Of a stretch of DNA of 64,000 nt, positions 53,864-61,447 are shown piece by piece. The first letter of the stretch is position 1. Each line of letters opens with the position of its first letter. Position numbers and translations under genes: made by a program. The DNA is taken from the NCBI GenBank assembly GCA_025464095.1, contig JAODMF010000002.1:1-64000 (forward strand), given 5' to 3'. The DNA is from Glaciihabitans sp. Its GTDB lineage: Bacteria; Actinomycetota; Actinomycetes; Actinomycetales; Microbacteriaceae. Under the pieces are notes generated by a model that saw only the letters and a program-made list of their open reading frames with translations, was not told the DNA's origin and searched no databases.

Positions 53864-54484
53864 ATGAACGAGCCCGATGTGCCCGCGCTCTTCCGAGTGT
53901 TCGAAAACACCGCGCAGTCATGGAACGGAACGTTCTGGTGGGGCCGGCTCGCCGGCGATATTCCCGACGCCTACCGCGAGGCGGCGCATCGGCTCTTCAA
54001 CAGTCGGCAGGGGGACGGGGCCGACGCTGAGCGCATCTTGCTTCCGATTCTTTACACCTATCGGCACGCCATCGAGGCTTTGCTCAAGCAAGCAATCATG
54101 GCGTCCGCGGTGTTACGCGTCGAGGGGCAGGACCCCAACGCCCCCGCCGCCTCGGCCGTTGAGACGCGGCTTCGACGAGATCTCCGGCACAAGCTTGCCG
54201 AGCTCCGCGAAGTGCTGAACGAAAACCTCTTCGCGCTGGAGTTCGACCCGCTGAGTGATGAGGCGAACGAGTTTCTCGCCCTGCTTGCGGACCTCGACCC
54301 GAGTGGCAACGCCTTCCGGTTCGCGCAGCAGCTGCCGGATGTCCACGTGTCACTCGATCTGCCGCGCCTGATGGCGGCGTTCGACGCGGCCTACAGTCAT
54401 CTGACGGGTGTTCGTGAATTTCTCGTTGTCCAAGTCGACGAGCAACGCGATTGGCTGAACTACCTCTCTGAGAACTTCGAATAA
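53864..54484 (+). CDS. HEPN-like helical protein
   Basis: A 206-residue protein. ILLPILYTYRHAIEALLKQAI and the later LRRDLRHKLAELREVL (with an Arg-x4-His match) are the paired helices typical of small HEPN-domain proteins, many of which are RNases in toxin-antitoxin or abortive-infection systems. The start ATG 53864 follows a 67-bp gap after the Xre gene. The link to a regulator gene upstream and an unknown gene 16 bp downstream fits a defence-like cassette, but no nuclease activity can be shown by sequence reading. Confidence 0.6.
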   Translation: MNEPDVPALFRVFENTAQSWNGTFWWGRLAGDIPDAYREAAHRLFNSRQGDGADAERILLPILYTYRHAIEALLKQAIMASAVLRVEGQDPNAPAASAVETRLRRDLRHKLAELREVLNENLFALEFDPLSDEANEFLALLADLDPSGNAFRFAQQLPDVHVSLDLPRLMAAFDAAYSHLTGVREFLVVQVDEQRDWLNYLSENFE

Positions 54485-54500
54485 CTCGTCTGATTCCGTC

Positions 54501-55520
54501 GTGTCCGACATTCAGCCGAACGGCGGTGCGGGACTAGGCGCGACTGCCTTGACAAGCCATAGTGGGTCCATGCCTGCCGTCGACTTCGAAGAGAAGGAAT
54601 TCGAGACACTCGCCAACGCCAGCTTGCTCGCTGGCGCTCCCGCCGGGATAAAGATATTCAGCCCCGGTCAGGTCCTCGAAGCGAGCCTGGGCTTCGACTT
54701 CTCGATGGCTCTGAGCCCGAGTAGCAAAGCGGCGCAGATCCTTCGGAAGAGCTTCCCGACTCGCACGGGCGTTTCCCCGGCAACGGCAGCTGCTTCTGGC
54801 CTTCCGTCGCCGGTCTCAGGCATGTTTCTGAACCTGTTCCTCCAGTACAAGCGCCCGACACATTTCCGTGTCGGCCACCGTTCGCCGCTTTGGCCGTCTG
54901 GCGAGGAGTTCCTTCGATTCGATGCGATGCAGCGCAAGCGCATCGGTGGCATGAACACAGTGAACTTTGACCAAGTCGAGGCAATGGCGGATCTTGAATC
55001 GCAATTCGGCGTCCAGGCTCAGGTGCGCTACGTGTGCCCAGGATTCGCAACGCGGGACGCGCTGTACTCGCACTTTGCGGCAGGGACCCTTATCGCCCAT
55101 TCTACTTTCGTCGAGCCGCGACGACTTCGCCTGGGTGCAGGGTTTCACACTTACTGGACCTACCAAGCAGGGGACCTCAGCTCTGGCCAACCGAACCCAG
55201 GCGGGCCATTTGATGAAGCAAAGAACGGTCGGGACTTCTTTGCCGATATGCACGCCACCAACCTCCCCGCGAGCTCGCTCAGGGAGTTCGCCTACAACTC
55301 ATCGTTGGCGGCCGCGCGAGCAAAAGAGGGCGCCTCGTGGAAGCGCCGACGCGGCCGGGAGAAGTCGTTCGCAGAGATGGAAGAGGAAGGACGTACCGAG
55401 GCTGCCGACGAGGTCAGGCGTTCATTCAGCCCGTCTGAAGCAGAGCAGATCGTGCAGACCATCGAGACGGCCGCAGTCGCCCGCACGCTGGACCTCGAGT
55501 GGATGATCATCGAGGCTTAG
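54501..55520 (+). CDS. Conserved hypothetical protein of the accessory region
   Basis: A 339-residue protein, starting at GTG 54501, 16 bp after the HEPN-like gene. Notable segments: MFLNLFLQYKRPTHFRVGHR, AQVRYVCPGFATRDALYSHF, AHSTFVEPRRLRLGAGFHTYWTY (split here), DLSSGQPNPGGPFDE, and a basic Lys/Arg-rich stretch WKRRRGREKSFAEMEEEGR before a C-terminal helical tail. Tyr-Lys-Arg-Pro and Val-Arg-Tyr-x-Cys/Ala-Pro patterns recur in uncharacterised proteins near mobile DNA, which gives no function. No transmembrane segment or catalytic motif is seen. Confidence 0.7.
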   Translation: MSDIQPNGGAGLGATALTSHSGSMPAVDFEEKEFETLANASLLAGAPAGIKIFSPGQVLEASLGFDFSMALSPSSKAAQILRKSFPTRTGVSPATAAASGLPSPVSGMFLNLFLQYKRPTHFRVGHRSPLWPSGEEFLRFDAMQRKRIGGMNTVNFDQVEAMADLESQFGVQAQVRYVCPGFATRDALYSHFAAGTLIAHSTFVEPRRLRLGAGFHTYWTYQAGDLSSGQPNPGGPFDEAKNGRDFFADMHATNLPASSLREFAYNSSLAAARAKEGASWKRRRGREKSFAEMEEEGRTEAADEVRRSFSPSEAEQIVQTIETAAVARTLDLEWMIIEA

Positions 55521-55577
55521 CGCGCCGTCAGCGTGGGCTTCATCGAGGCAGAACCAGGTAATGCAGGACGAAACGAT

Positions 55578-55599
55578 GTCGAGTTCCGCTTCAATAACT
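55578..55599 (+). repeat. Dispersed 22-bp repeat, copy A
   Basis: First of four same-orientation copies with core GTTCCGCTTYARYARCT. This copy reads GTTCCGCTTCAATAACT after GTCGA and sits 57 bp after the stop of the gene at 54501-55520. Confidence 0.65.
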
Positions 55600-55764
55600 G
55601 GGCGCAGTCTGGTCGGGCGAGTTCTGGCCGCGGCGCAATCCGGGCGAGTTCGGCGCATCCGGGCCGACATGCGCGCCCGCTTCCGCCGAACTTCCCGGAT
55701 TTGGTCTGAAAGACCAAACGGTCAGGTCATACTCGACTATTCGAGGAGTAACTTGGGGGCATCA

Positions 55765-56193
55765 ATGGCACGTGAGTGGTCGATCCGTCTGTGGGTCAGA
55801 TGTGCTGCATTCGCTGGAGCGCTCGTTTGTGCCCTTGCATCGTCAGCTGTCTTCCTTGAGGGCTTCTCGAGCAGTTCGCCCGCCGACTTCATTCTGGGAG
55901 TGCTGACAGCCACGGGCGCCCTCGGTCTGGCGTGGCTCGGTTGGCGACCACTCATCAAGGTTCACGTCGACGGAACGGTGTACCTACGTGGGTGCTTCTC
56001 GTCGCGACGAACGACAATCACCAAGATCACCGCCATGTACATGACGGGTTTCGGTCTGCGTTTCGAAATAGCCGATGCACAACCCTTCACGTCGGTGGTG
56101 TTCCAAGCGACCGCGTTTCGGCGGTATCCACGGTTCGTCGAGGCTGTGCATGCGATCACGGGGAGGTGGCCGGCCGACGTTCCGCATCCTTGA
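55765..56193 (+). CDS. Small two-helix membrane protein with PH-like domain
   Basis: A 142-residue protein. Two transmembrane helices (about residues 8-31 and 41-63) are followed by a beta-rich domain of about 75 residues (IKVHVDGTVYLRGCF, TTITKITAMYMTGFGLRFEIAD) that resembles bacterial PH-like domains of small membrane proteins. Start ATG 55765 with GGGGG 5 bp upstream; a longer in-frame start at 55561 would run through repeat copy A and is rejected. Function unknown. Confidence 0.6.
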   Translation: MAREWSIRLWVRCAAFAGALVCALASSAVFLEGFSSSSPADFILGVLTATGALGLAWLGWRPLIKVHVDGTVYLRGCFSSRRTTITKITAMYMTGFGLRFEIADAQPFTSVVFQATAFRRYPRFVEAVHAITGRWPADVPHP

Positions 56194-56198
56194 CCAGC

Positions 56199-56689
56199 AT
56201 GACGACAGAGCTCCCGCTAGGTCCGCACGCAGAAGGAACTTGCGGCCAGCCTGACGACGTGGGTCAGTCGCCGCCTCGAGACGGCCGCAGCGGCGAAGGC
56301 GCTTATGGGCGAACGCAATCTCATCCTGCACGCGGTGCCGATCAACCTCATGTTTACGAAAACCGATCGCCGTCCGGCAGTTGTCCACGTCTGTCGGCTC
56401 GACGCCGAAGGCATTCGACCGCGGTCAGAGCAATTTCTGCCGACTCCCGAAAATCTGGACCCGATCGTCGACCGGATCGAGTCGAGTCTCGACCGCTGCG
56501 TCAACGCGCCAATGGCGCCGCACGCATGCTCAAGCTGGCGGGGGCGCGGTCGACGATGATGCGATTGTCCATGCGAATGAGCTCGTCGCGGAAGCCCTGG
56601 TCCAGCTCGTGCACATCGGACCGATGGAATCAAGGATTTCGGACTTGAGATATTCGTCTGCTTTGAGAGCAACGTTAGAGTCGGCGTAG
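56199..56689 (+). pseudogene. Decayed reading frame with apparent frameshifts
   Basis: A protein-like stretch continues across three frames: MTTELPLG from ATG 56199, then RTQKELAASLTTWVSRRLE and RNLILHAVPINLMFTK in the next frame (after a stop at 56218-56220), then AVDDDAIVHANELVAEALV in the third, ending at TAG 56687-56689. The amino-acid composition of each segment looks coding, with helical and strand-like patterns, so one gene broken by two frameshifts (near 56218 and 56530) is plausible. No family recognised. Short alternative genes in these frames are possible. Confidence 0.35.
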
Positions 56690-56719
56690 GAGGCAAAGGC
56701 CCAACCGTGACGCGCCGTG

Positions 56720-56741
56720 GTGGAGTTCCGCTTTAGCAGCT
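56720..56741 (+). repeat. Dispersed 22-bp repeat, copy B (most divergent)
   Basis: GTTCCGCTTTAGCAGCT preceded by GTGGA. It ends 11 bp before the stop codon of the DUF2071 gene, which is on the opposite strand. Confidence 0.6.
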
Positions 56742-56752
56742 GACCTGGTGCT

Positions 56753-57487
56753 TTAGTTTCTTGCGACTTGTCGGGCGGCATTGTCGGGTTCGAGGTGCGG
56801 TGTGTCCCAGAAGAACGGGATGTCGCGCATGACGACCACGCTGTCGAGCGTTGCGGCTCCGTCAGGAAGCGCATCAAAGTACGACGACTTCAGGCTGATC
56901 ACCTGACCGGGCTCGACAGCCCATTCCTTTGATGTGAGTTCGAGGGGCTCGACGCCAGTACCGTCTCTTCGCGGCGACCAGCCCACCGCCCCCTGCTCGT
57001 GGAAAGCGGATGCGGCCTCGACAGTGGGGAACAGTGTGCTCGTCCACGGGCCACCGAGTTGCACATCCACCGAAACGCGGGTTCCGGGAGCGGCCATATT
57101 CACTCGGAATCGCGACTCGGTCTCATCGAGATCGAACCGTGCCCGCTTCTGCACGCCCGGAAACAGTCGACCACCGGCCAGGACGGGAATAAGCGATGAG
57201 CTGTGGCGCTCGACAATGTAGACGCCGCTTCGGGTCTTGCCGTTTTCGTCCCACTCCACCGCAATCCGGTGGGCAACGTTCTCGGTGCGAAAATCCATTC
57301 GCGGGCGAAGCCATCCCGGACGCACCGACTGCAGGCCGATCATGCACACGCCGGCAACGGCACTCCCGTCGACGATCTGCGGCCGGAACTGGTCAGGGAT
57401 GAGGCTCTGTGCGACTTCGGGGTTCACCCGGTAGCTGATGAGAAGGCGACGGCGAACCTGAGCCCGCAGCGTCTTGAATCCACTCAT
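56753..57487 (-). CDS. DUF2071 (YqjF-like) family protein
   Basis: A 244-residue protein of the DUF2071 family, structurally related to acetoacetate decarboxylase. It has YRVNPEVAQSLIPDQFRPQ, GVCMIGLQSVRPGWL, RTENVAHRIAVEW, GVYIVERHSSS and FEPLELTSKEW-like segments. The role of the family is unknown, often as the last enzyme in small redox or detoxification cassettes. ATG 57487 overlaps the ArsR stop (ATGA), so it is the regulator's co-transcribed target. Confidence 0.8.
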   Translation of the reverse strand: MSGFKTLRAQVRRRLLISYRVNPEVAQSLIPDQFRPQIVDGSAVAGVCMIGLQSVRPGWLRPRMDFRTENVAHRIAVEWDENGKTRSGVYIVERHSSSLIPVLAGGRLFPGVQKRARFDLDETESRFRVNMAAPGTRVSVDVQLGGPWTSTLFPTVEAASAFHEQGAVGWSPRRDGTGVEPLELTSKEWAVEPGQVISLKSSYFDALPDGAATLDSVVVMRDIPFFWDTPHLEPDNAARQVARN

Positions 57488-57828
57488 GCTGTCGCCTCCT
57501 TGGCGTCCGCGCGAGTTGACGCGGTCGACCGCCTGCGAACCTCGCGCATGACGATCTGCTCAGGGCACACGGTTGAGAGAAAATCGCCGACAGACAACGC
57601 GAGTCGATCGCCGACCAGCGAGTAAAGGATGCGGTTGGCATCCCTTCGCTCCGTTACGAGGCCGGCGCTCCGCAGCACGCTGAGGTGCCTCGAGATCGTC
57701 GGGCCGGACGCATGAAACCTGGATGCGATCTCGCCCGCGGCCAGTTCGCCGTCTTTCAGGTCCTGGAGGATCTGGCGACGCGTCGGATGTGCGAGCGCCT
57801 CGAAGATGTCGCTTACATTGTCTTGCAT
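57484..57828 (-). CDS. ArsR-family winged-helix regulator
   Basis: A 114-residue repressor. LAHPTRRQILQDLKDGELAAGEIAS and ISRHLSVLRSAGLVTERRDANRILYSL form the winged helix. No Cys pair for metal sensing (one Cys near the C-terminal TVCPEQ), so it is closer to the SdpR/non-metal type. ATG 57828 is 6 bp after TAAGGT; the operator palindrome overlaps this -10, which fits autorepression of the ArsR-DUF2071 pair. Confidence 0.9.
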   Translation of the reverse strand: MQDNVSDIFEALAHPTRRQILQDLKDGELAAGEIASRFHASGPTISRHLSVLRSAGLVTERRDANRILYSLVGDRLALSVGDFLSTVCPEQIVMREVRRRSTASTRADAKEATA

Positions 57829-57834
57829 AGACGC

Positions 57835-57853
57835 ACCTTAGCACCATTGCTAA
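57835..57853 (-). promoter_or_regulatory. ArsR operator palindrome overlapping the -10 box
   Basis: TTAGCA (57838-57843), CCAT spacer, TGCTAA (57848-57853): a perfect inverted repeat with 6-bp arms. On the minus strand TAAGGT (57840-57835) is the -10, 6 bp before the ATG. A bound repressor would block polymerase directly. Confidence 0.65.
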
Positions 57854-58039
57854 ATAGCTAACAAGGGACCCCAATTACTGGGAGATCGGCAAGCAGACCT
57901 ACCAAACGTCCACGGTTCACCGCGGTAGGTGTAGGTGGTTTCGCTGCCCGTCGATCGAACCCAATTATCAAACTCGCCTTCTAACCGAAGGCGGACGTGC
58001 GGAGATCGTCCAAGTGGCGATCTGTGCGACACTCGGCGC

Positions 58040-58260
58040 GTGAGCTACAAGCCGATCGGTAGTGGATGGGTCGTGCTGGCCGTGGCAGTTGTGCTCGGGC
58101 GCTCTGCAAGGTGGCCTCGGGCGATGTCTTCGCGATGCCGCGCTTGCTTTGGTACGTGCCTGTTGTCATCTTCGACGGCGTTGGTATCGGTCTTGCTGGC
58201 GTGCTGGCCACCCGCGTGCGGCGCTACATACTGCGCAGGCGCGAAGGCCTGGAGAAATGA
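58040..58260 (+). pseudogene. Frameshifted small two-helix membrane protein
   Basis: GTG 58040 opens SYKPIGSGWVVLAVAVVLG, a first hydrophobic helix. Near 58100 the reading continues in another frame as CKVASGDVFAMPRLLWYVPVVIF and IGLAGVLATRVRRYILRRREG, a second helix with a basic tail, ending at TGA 58258-58260. Joined, they form a sensible 70-residue membrane protein; a single-base indel in between seems likely, either true decay or a sequencing error. Function unknown. Confidence 0.45.
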
Positions 58261-58315
58261 CGAACGCCCGACGAATCCGGGCCTAGTGTGCCGTTCTAGA
58301 TCTACTTCCCGCGTG

Positions 58316-58337
58316 GTGGAGTTCCGCTTCAACAACT
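58316..58337 (+). repeat. Dispersed 22-bp repeat, copy C
   Basis: GTTCCGCTTCAACAACT preceded by GTGGA and followed by AGCT. Differs from copy D only at one base in the first five. Confidence 0.7.
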
Positions 58338-58641
58338 AGCTTGTCTGCGGTTTCAAGCTGGTCCGACTTCTCCAAGCAGGCGGTGTCGGTTCCTCTCCGT
58401 TCATAACTCAGGCACAGACGCGCCGTTCCCACTGAATGCCCCCGAAATTGGGCTGGGCGGTGGCTTGTCGCGGCAGGTCAGCCTGAATTAGCGACCGCGC
58501 GCGCAATCGTCGGCCGCCCGCTCTGATTCCGGACGCAAGCCGGACCTCTTACGAGTACTTCTTCACAGTCCCGCTCCATTTGAATCAGGTGGATGGCCGT
58601 GATTCCATGTGAGCCGTCATGGTGATCGGCGACGGAACGTA

Positions 58642-58663
58642 GTCGCGTTCCGCTTCAACAACT
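58642..58663 (+). repeat. Dispersed 22-bp repeat, copy D
   Basis: GTTCCGCTTCAACAACT preceded by GTCGC and followed by AGCC. It lies 60 bp before the AlkD-like gene, at the right end of the accessory region. Confidence 0.7.
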
Positions 58664-58722
58664 AGCCTTCCGGTCGGGTGCCCACTGCCCGCGCACCGAC
58701 GCGGCACAGGCACAATGGATGC

Positions 58723-59205
58723 GTGACCGCCGCCGCCGATTTCATCGTTGCGACGCTGCAGAACGAGGGCGATGAGTATCGCGCGGCTGACGCTCGCGAG
58801 CGGCTCGGCAGCGACCTGCGGTTCTACGGCGCATCCGTCGGGGCGGTTCGTGGAACCGTTCGCGATGCGCTCCGACGGCAGCCGCCGCTGACCCACGACG
58901 AGGTCACCGCGCTCGCGTCGGAACTGTGGGATGTGCCCGTCTTCGAGCGTCGCCTTGCGGCCGTCGTGATGCTGCAGGCGAACGTGCGGCTGCTCATCCA
59001 CTCGGACCTGACGCGCATCGAGGGGTTCCTTCGCGACGGTCGCGTCATCGAGCTCGTCGACCCCTTGGTCGCGGATGTCGTGCGCCCCCTGCTGGCCAAC
59101 CTGGATGAGTCGGCACGCGTCAAGGCGCAGGTTGTCGTTGCCCGCTGGAAGTCCGATCGCAACGAGTGGCTGCGACGGGCATCCGCGAATCTCGCGAAGG
59201 GCTGA
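58723..59205 (+). CDS. Short AlkD-like DNA alkylation repair protein
   Basis: A 160-residue HEAT-like repeat protein of the AlkD family, whose members excise 3- and 7-alkylpurines without base flipping. VRGTVRDALRRQPPLTHDEV, LASELWDVPVFERRLAAVV and ARWKSDRNEWLRRAS fit the family. Full-length members have about 220-230 residues; this one lacks the last HEAT repeats, so it may be a truncated or non-functional form. GTG 58723; CACAAT lies 6 bp upstream. Confidence 0.72.
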   Translation: MTAAADFIVATLQNEGDEYRAADARERLGSDLRFYGASVGAVRGTVRDALRRQPPLTHDEVTALASELWDVPVFERRLAAVVMLQANVRLLIHSDLTRIEGFLRDGRVIELVDPLVADVVRPLLANLDESARVKAQVVVARWKSDRNEWLRRASANLAKG

Positions 59206-59291
59206 CGGTCGCCGCGCTGACGCGGCGTTGCACGCCGGGCGCCGGATGGGAAGGCCTGCGCCCCAGGAGCGCCCGCGGCTACGGTGGGCGA

Positions 59292-60041
59292 ATGGCACCA
59301 CGATCCAGCGCCCAGACCCCCGCGCGACAAGCAGCCAGACCGATTCGTACGCCGGATGTCGGCATGTGGACAGGCATCTCCGCGGTCGCCGTCGCCGGGC
59401 TGCTGTTGGCGGAATTCATCGTTCGAATGAGCATGGGCCCGCGGCCGGAGCTGGATGACAGCGGCGCGCTGGTCACTTTCATGGACCGTTCTGCGCGGCA
59501 GACGCTCAACATCATCCTGATCGACACGATCCTGATGGCCTGCCTGATCGTGTTCCTCGCCTGCTTTCGGCAGCTCATCACGCACAAGCGCCGCGACCTG
59601 CAATGGATTGCCGACCTTGCCTTTGGCGCCGGGCTCGTATTCGTGGCCGTCACGTTGGTGGGCGACGCGCTGGAAGGCGGCGCCGCCCTCGATACCTACG
59701 GCATGACGCCCGACCCCTCGGCAATCCGTGCGCTGACCGAGGCCCACATGCTCATGTTCGGCACGGTGGCCTGCGTGCTGCTGTCGCTGGTATCGGCCGC
59801 ATCCGCGTACATGACCATTGCATCCGGCGCGCTGCCACGGTGGACGGGCGTTGTCGCGTGGGTTGTCGCAGGCCTGAACGTGATCGCCGTTCCGACAATG
59901 TACGGCGGCACCAGCGATGCCTCGTTCGCCTCCGCGGGAGGGGTCGGCGTTGCGATCTTCGCAACCTTCCCGTGGATCGCCTGGGTGATCGCTGTGGGAA
60001 TCGTCACGATCCGCGAGCGAATTCGCACGCGCCTAGGCTGA
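59292..60041 (+). CDS. Hypothetical membrane protein (DUF4386-like)
   Basis: A 249-residue protein with about six transmembrane helices, a basic Pro/Ala/Arg N-terminus and the segment HKRRDLQWIADLAFGAGLVF. Its layout suggests DUF4386-type proteins of unknown role, but the match is by general pattern only. Start ATG 59292: TACGGT (59280-59285) is 6 bp upstream, so it is probably leaderless. Confidence 0.75.
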   Translation: MAPRSSAQTPARQAARPIRTPDVGMWTGISAVAVAGLLLAEFIVRMSMGPRPELDDSGALVTFMDRSARQTLNIILIDTILMACLIVFLACFRQLITHKRRDLQWIADLAFGAGLVFVAVTLVGDALEGGAALDTYGMTPDPSAIRALTEAHMLMFGTVACVLLSLVSAASAYMTIASGALPRWTGVVAWVVAGLNVIAVPTMYGGTSDASFASAGGVGVAIFATFPWIAWVIAVGIVTIRERIRTRLG

Positions 60042-60045
60042 AGCG
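60034..60045 (+). promoter_or_regulatory. Probable leaderless -10 of the small gene at 60046
   Basis: TAGGCT (60034-60039) is followed by 6 bp and then the ATG at 60046. It is identical in sequence and spacing to those of mazG and the aldo/keto reductase gene. Confidence 0.4.
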
Positions 60046-60243
60046 ATGAACGCGAAGGCTCCGATGGGCGACGACCCCGATCCCCAGCCAGACTGGGCGT
60101 TCGAGGCGGAGCGCGTGCTGCTCTCGCTGAAGGACGGCTCGAACTTCAGCGATCAGGTGTTCGCGCTGTCGAACCGGTTCACGGATGTCACCACCGACCG
60201 GTTTCGACGTCGGCTCGCTCGCTTATTCCGCCGCCGAATATGA
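60046..60243 (+). CDS. Small hypothetical protein
   Basis: A 65-residue acidic-then-basic protein (WAFEAERVLLSLKDGSNFS and a C-terminal RRRLARLFRRRI tail), no transmembrane segment. TAGGCT 6 bp upstream of the ATG suggests it is expressed. No family recognised. Confidence 0.55.
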   Translation: MNAKAPMGDDPDPQPDWAFEAERVLLSLKDGSNFSDQVFALSNRFTDVTTDRFRRRLARLFRRRI

Positions 60244-60283
60244 CCTAGCAGAAAATCGATTCAATCTGACCCGTCCAGCGCCG

Positions 60284-60295
60284 TAGGCTCTCAAT
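60284..60295 (+). promoter_or_regulatory. Probable leaderless -10 of the aldo/keto reductase gene
   Basis: TAGGCT (60284-60289) is followed by 6 bp and then the ATG at 60296. Confidence 0.45.
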
Positions 60296-61306
60296 ATGGA
60301 ATTTAGACACCTCGGCAACTCCGGCTTCAAGATCTCTGAGATCACCTACGGCAACTGGCTGACTCACGGCTCGCAGATCGAGAACGACACCGCGTTCGCG
60401 TGCGTGCGTGCGGCGATCGATGCGGGAATCACCACGTTCGACACCGCGGACGTTTACGCGAACACCGCAGCGGAGACCGTGCTCGGCGAGGCGCTCAAGG
60501 GTGAGCGTCGCCAATCGGTGGAGATCTTCACCAAGGTATTCGGCCCGACCGGCCCCAAGGGCCACAACGACACCGGCCTGTCGCGCAAGCACATCCTCGA
60601 GTCGATCGACGGATCGCTCTCCCGACTGCAGACCGACTATGTCGACCTCTACCAGGCCCACCGCTTCGACTTCTTCACCCCGCTCGAGGAGACGTTCCAG
60701 GCTTTTGCCGACATCGTGCGCGCCGGCAAGGCGCTGTACATCGGCGTAAGCGAGTGGACGGCCGACCAGCTGCGTGCCGGTGCCGCCCTCGCGAAGGAGC
60801 ACAACATCCAGTTGATCTCGAACCAGCCCGAGTACTCGGCGCTGTGGCGGGTCATCGAGGAAGAGGTCGTACCGGCGTCGAAGGAGGTCGGCATCTCACA
60901 GATCGTCTGGTCGCCCATCGCGCAGGGCGTTCTGACCGGAAAGTACAAGCCCGGAGCGGCACTGCCCGAGGGTAGCCGTGCGACCGACGACAAGGGCGGC
61001 GCAGACATGGTCAAGCGCTGGCTGCAGGATGACGTACTCACGCGGGTGCAGAACCTGAAGCCCATCGCCGACGAGCTCGGTCTCTCCCTCGCCCAGCTCG
61101 CTGTGGCCTGGGTCCTGCAGAACGACAACGTCGCGACCGCCATCATCGGAGCGTCGCGCCCGGAGCAGGTTCACGAGAACGTCAAGGCGTCCGGAGTGAA
61201 GATCCCCGCCGAGGCACTGGCGAAGATCGATGAGGTGCTCGGCGATGCCGTCGGTCGCGACGCGTCCGAGACGGCCAAGCGCTCGCCGAAGGCTCGCGAG
61301 GCCTAA
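60296..61306 (+). CDS. Aldo/keto reductase (Kv-beta-like subfamily)
   Basis: A 336-residue NADP-dependent oxidoreductase with a TIM barrel. Catalytic residues: Asp in TFDTADVYAN (with Tyr), Lys in EIFTKVFGP, His in DLYQAHRFD. The C-terminal NADP-binding region has SPIAQGVLTGKY and IIGASRPEQVHEN. Similar to voltage-gated potassium channel beta subunits and general aldehyde reductases. Substrate not predictable. Confidence 0.93.
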   Translation: MEFRHLGNSGFKISEITYGNWLTHGSQIENDTAFACVRAAIDAGITTFDTADVYANTAAETVLGEALKGERRQSVEIFTKVFGPTGPKGHNDTGLSRKHILESIDGSLSRLQTDYVDLYQAHRFDFFTPLEETFQAFADIVRAGKALYIGVSEWTADQLRAGAALAKEHNIQLISNQPEYSALWRVIEEEVVPASKEVGISQIVWSPIAQGVLTGKYKPGAALPEGSRATDDKGGADMVKRWLQDDVLTRVQNLKPIADELGLSLAQLAVAWVLQNDNVATAIIGASRPEQVHENVKASGVKIPAEALAKIDEVLGDAVGRDASETAKRSPKAREA

Positions 61307-61323
61307 GCGCCCAGGTGAGAATC

Positions 61324-61354
61324 GTGGGGAGACGCCTCGGCGGCGTCTCTCCAC
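61324..61354. terminator. Hairpin after the aldo/keto reductase gene
   Basis: GTGGGGAGACGCC (61324-61336) pairs with GGCGTCTCTCCAC (61342-61354) at 12 of 13 positions around a 5-nt loop. It lies 18 bp after the stop and before the convergent patatin gene; no T-run, so it is a strong hairpin but not a textbook intrinsic terminator. Confidence 0.6.
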
Positions 61355-61447
61355 GAACCTGACGCGCCCTCCTCGCACGACGGAGTGGCCTGCGAAAAGC
61401 GCTGACGGCGCCTGGCCGCGCCTGCGTGCAGATCAGCTGCGTGCCGG

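Larger units (their letters stand above)
58261..58722. other. Intergenic region with repeats C and D, no gene seen
   Basis: GCCCG...CGGGC (58266-58282) forms a weak hairpin after the frameshifted membrane gene. Two copies of the dispersed repeat lie at 58316 and 58642. No open frame with coding character is seen in between. Confidence 0.5.

Noticed and set aside
55578-58663. Integron attC sites
   Set aside because: The repeat lacks the GTTRRRY and RYYYAAC boxes and no integron integrase is in the window; only the cassette-like layout is kept as an observation.
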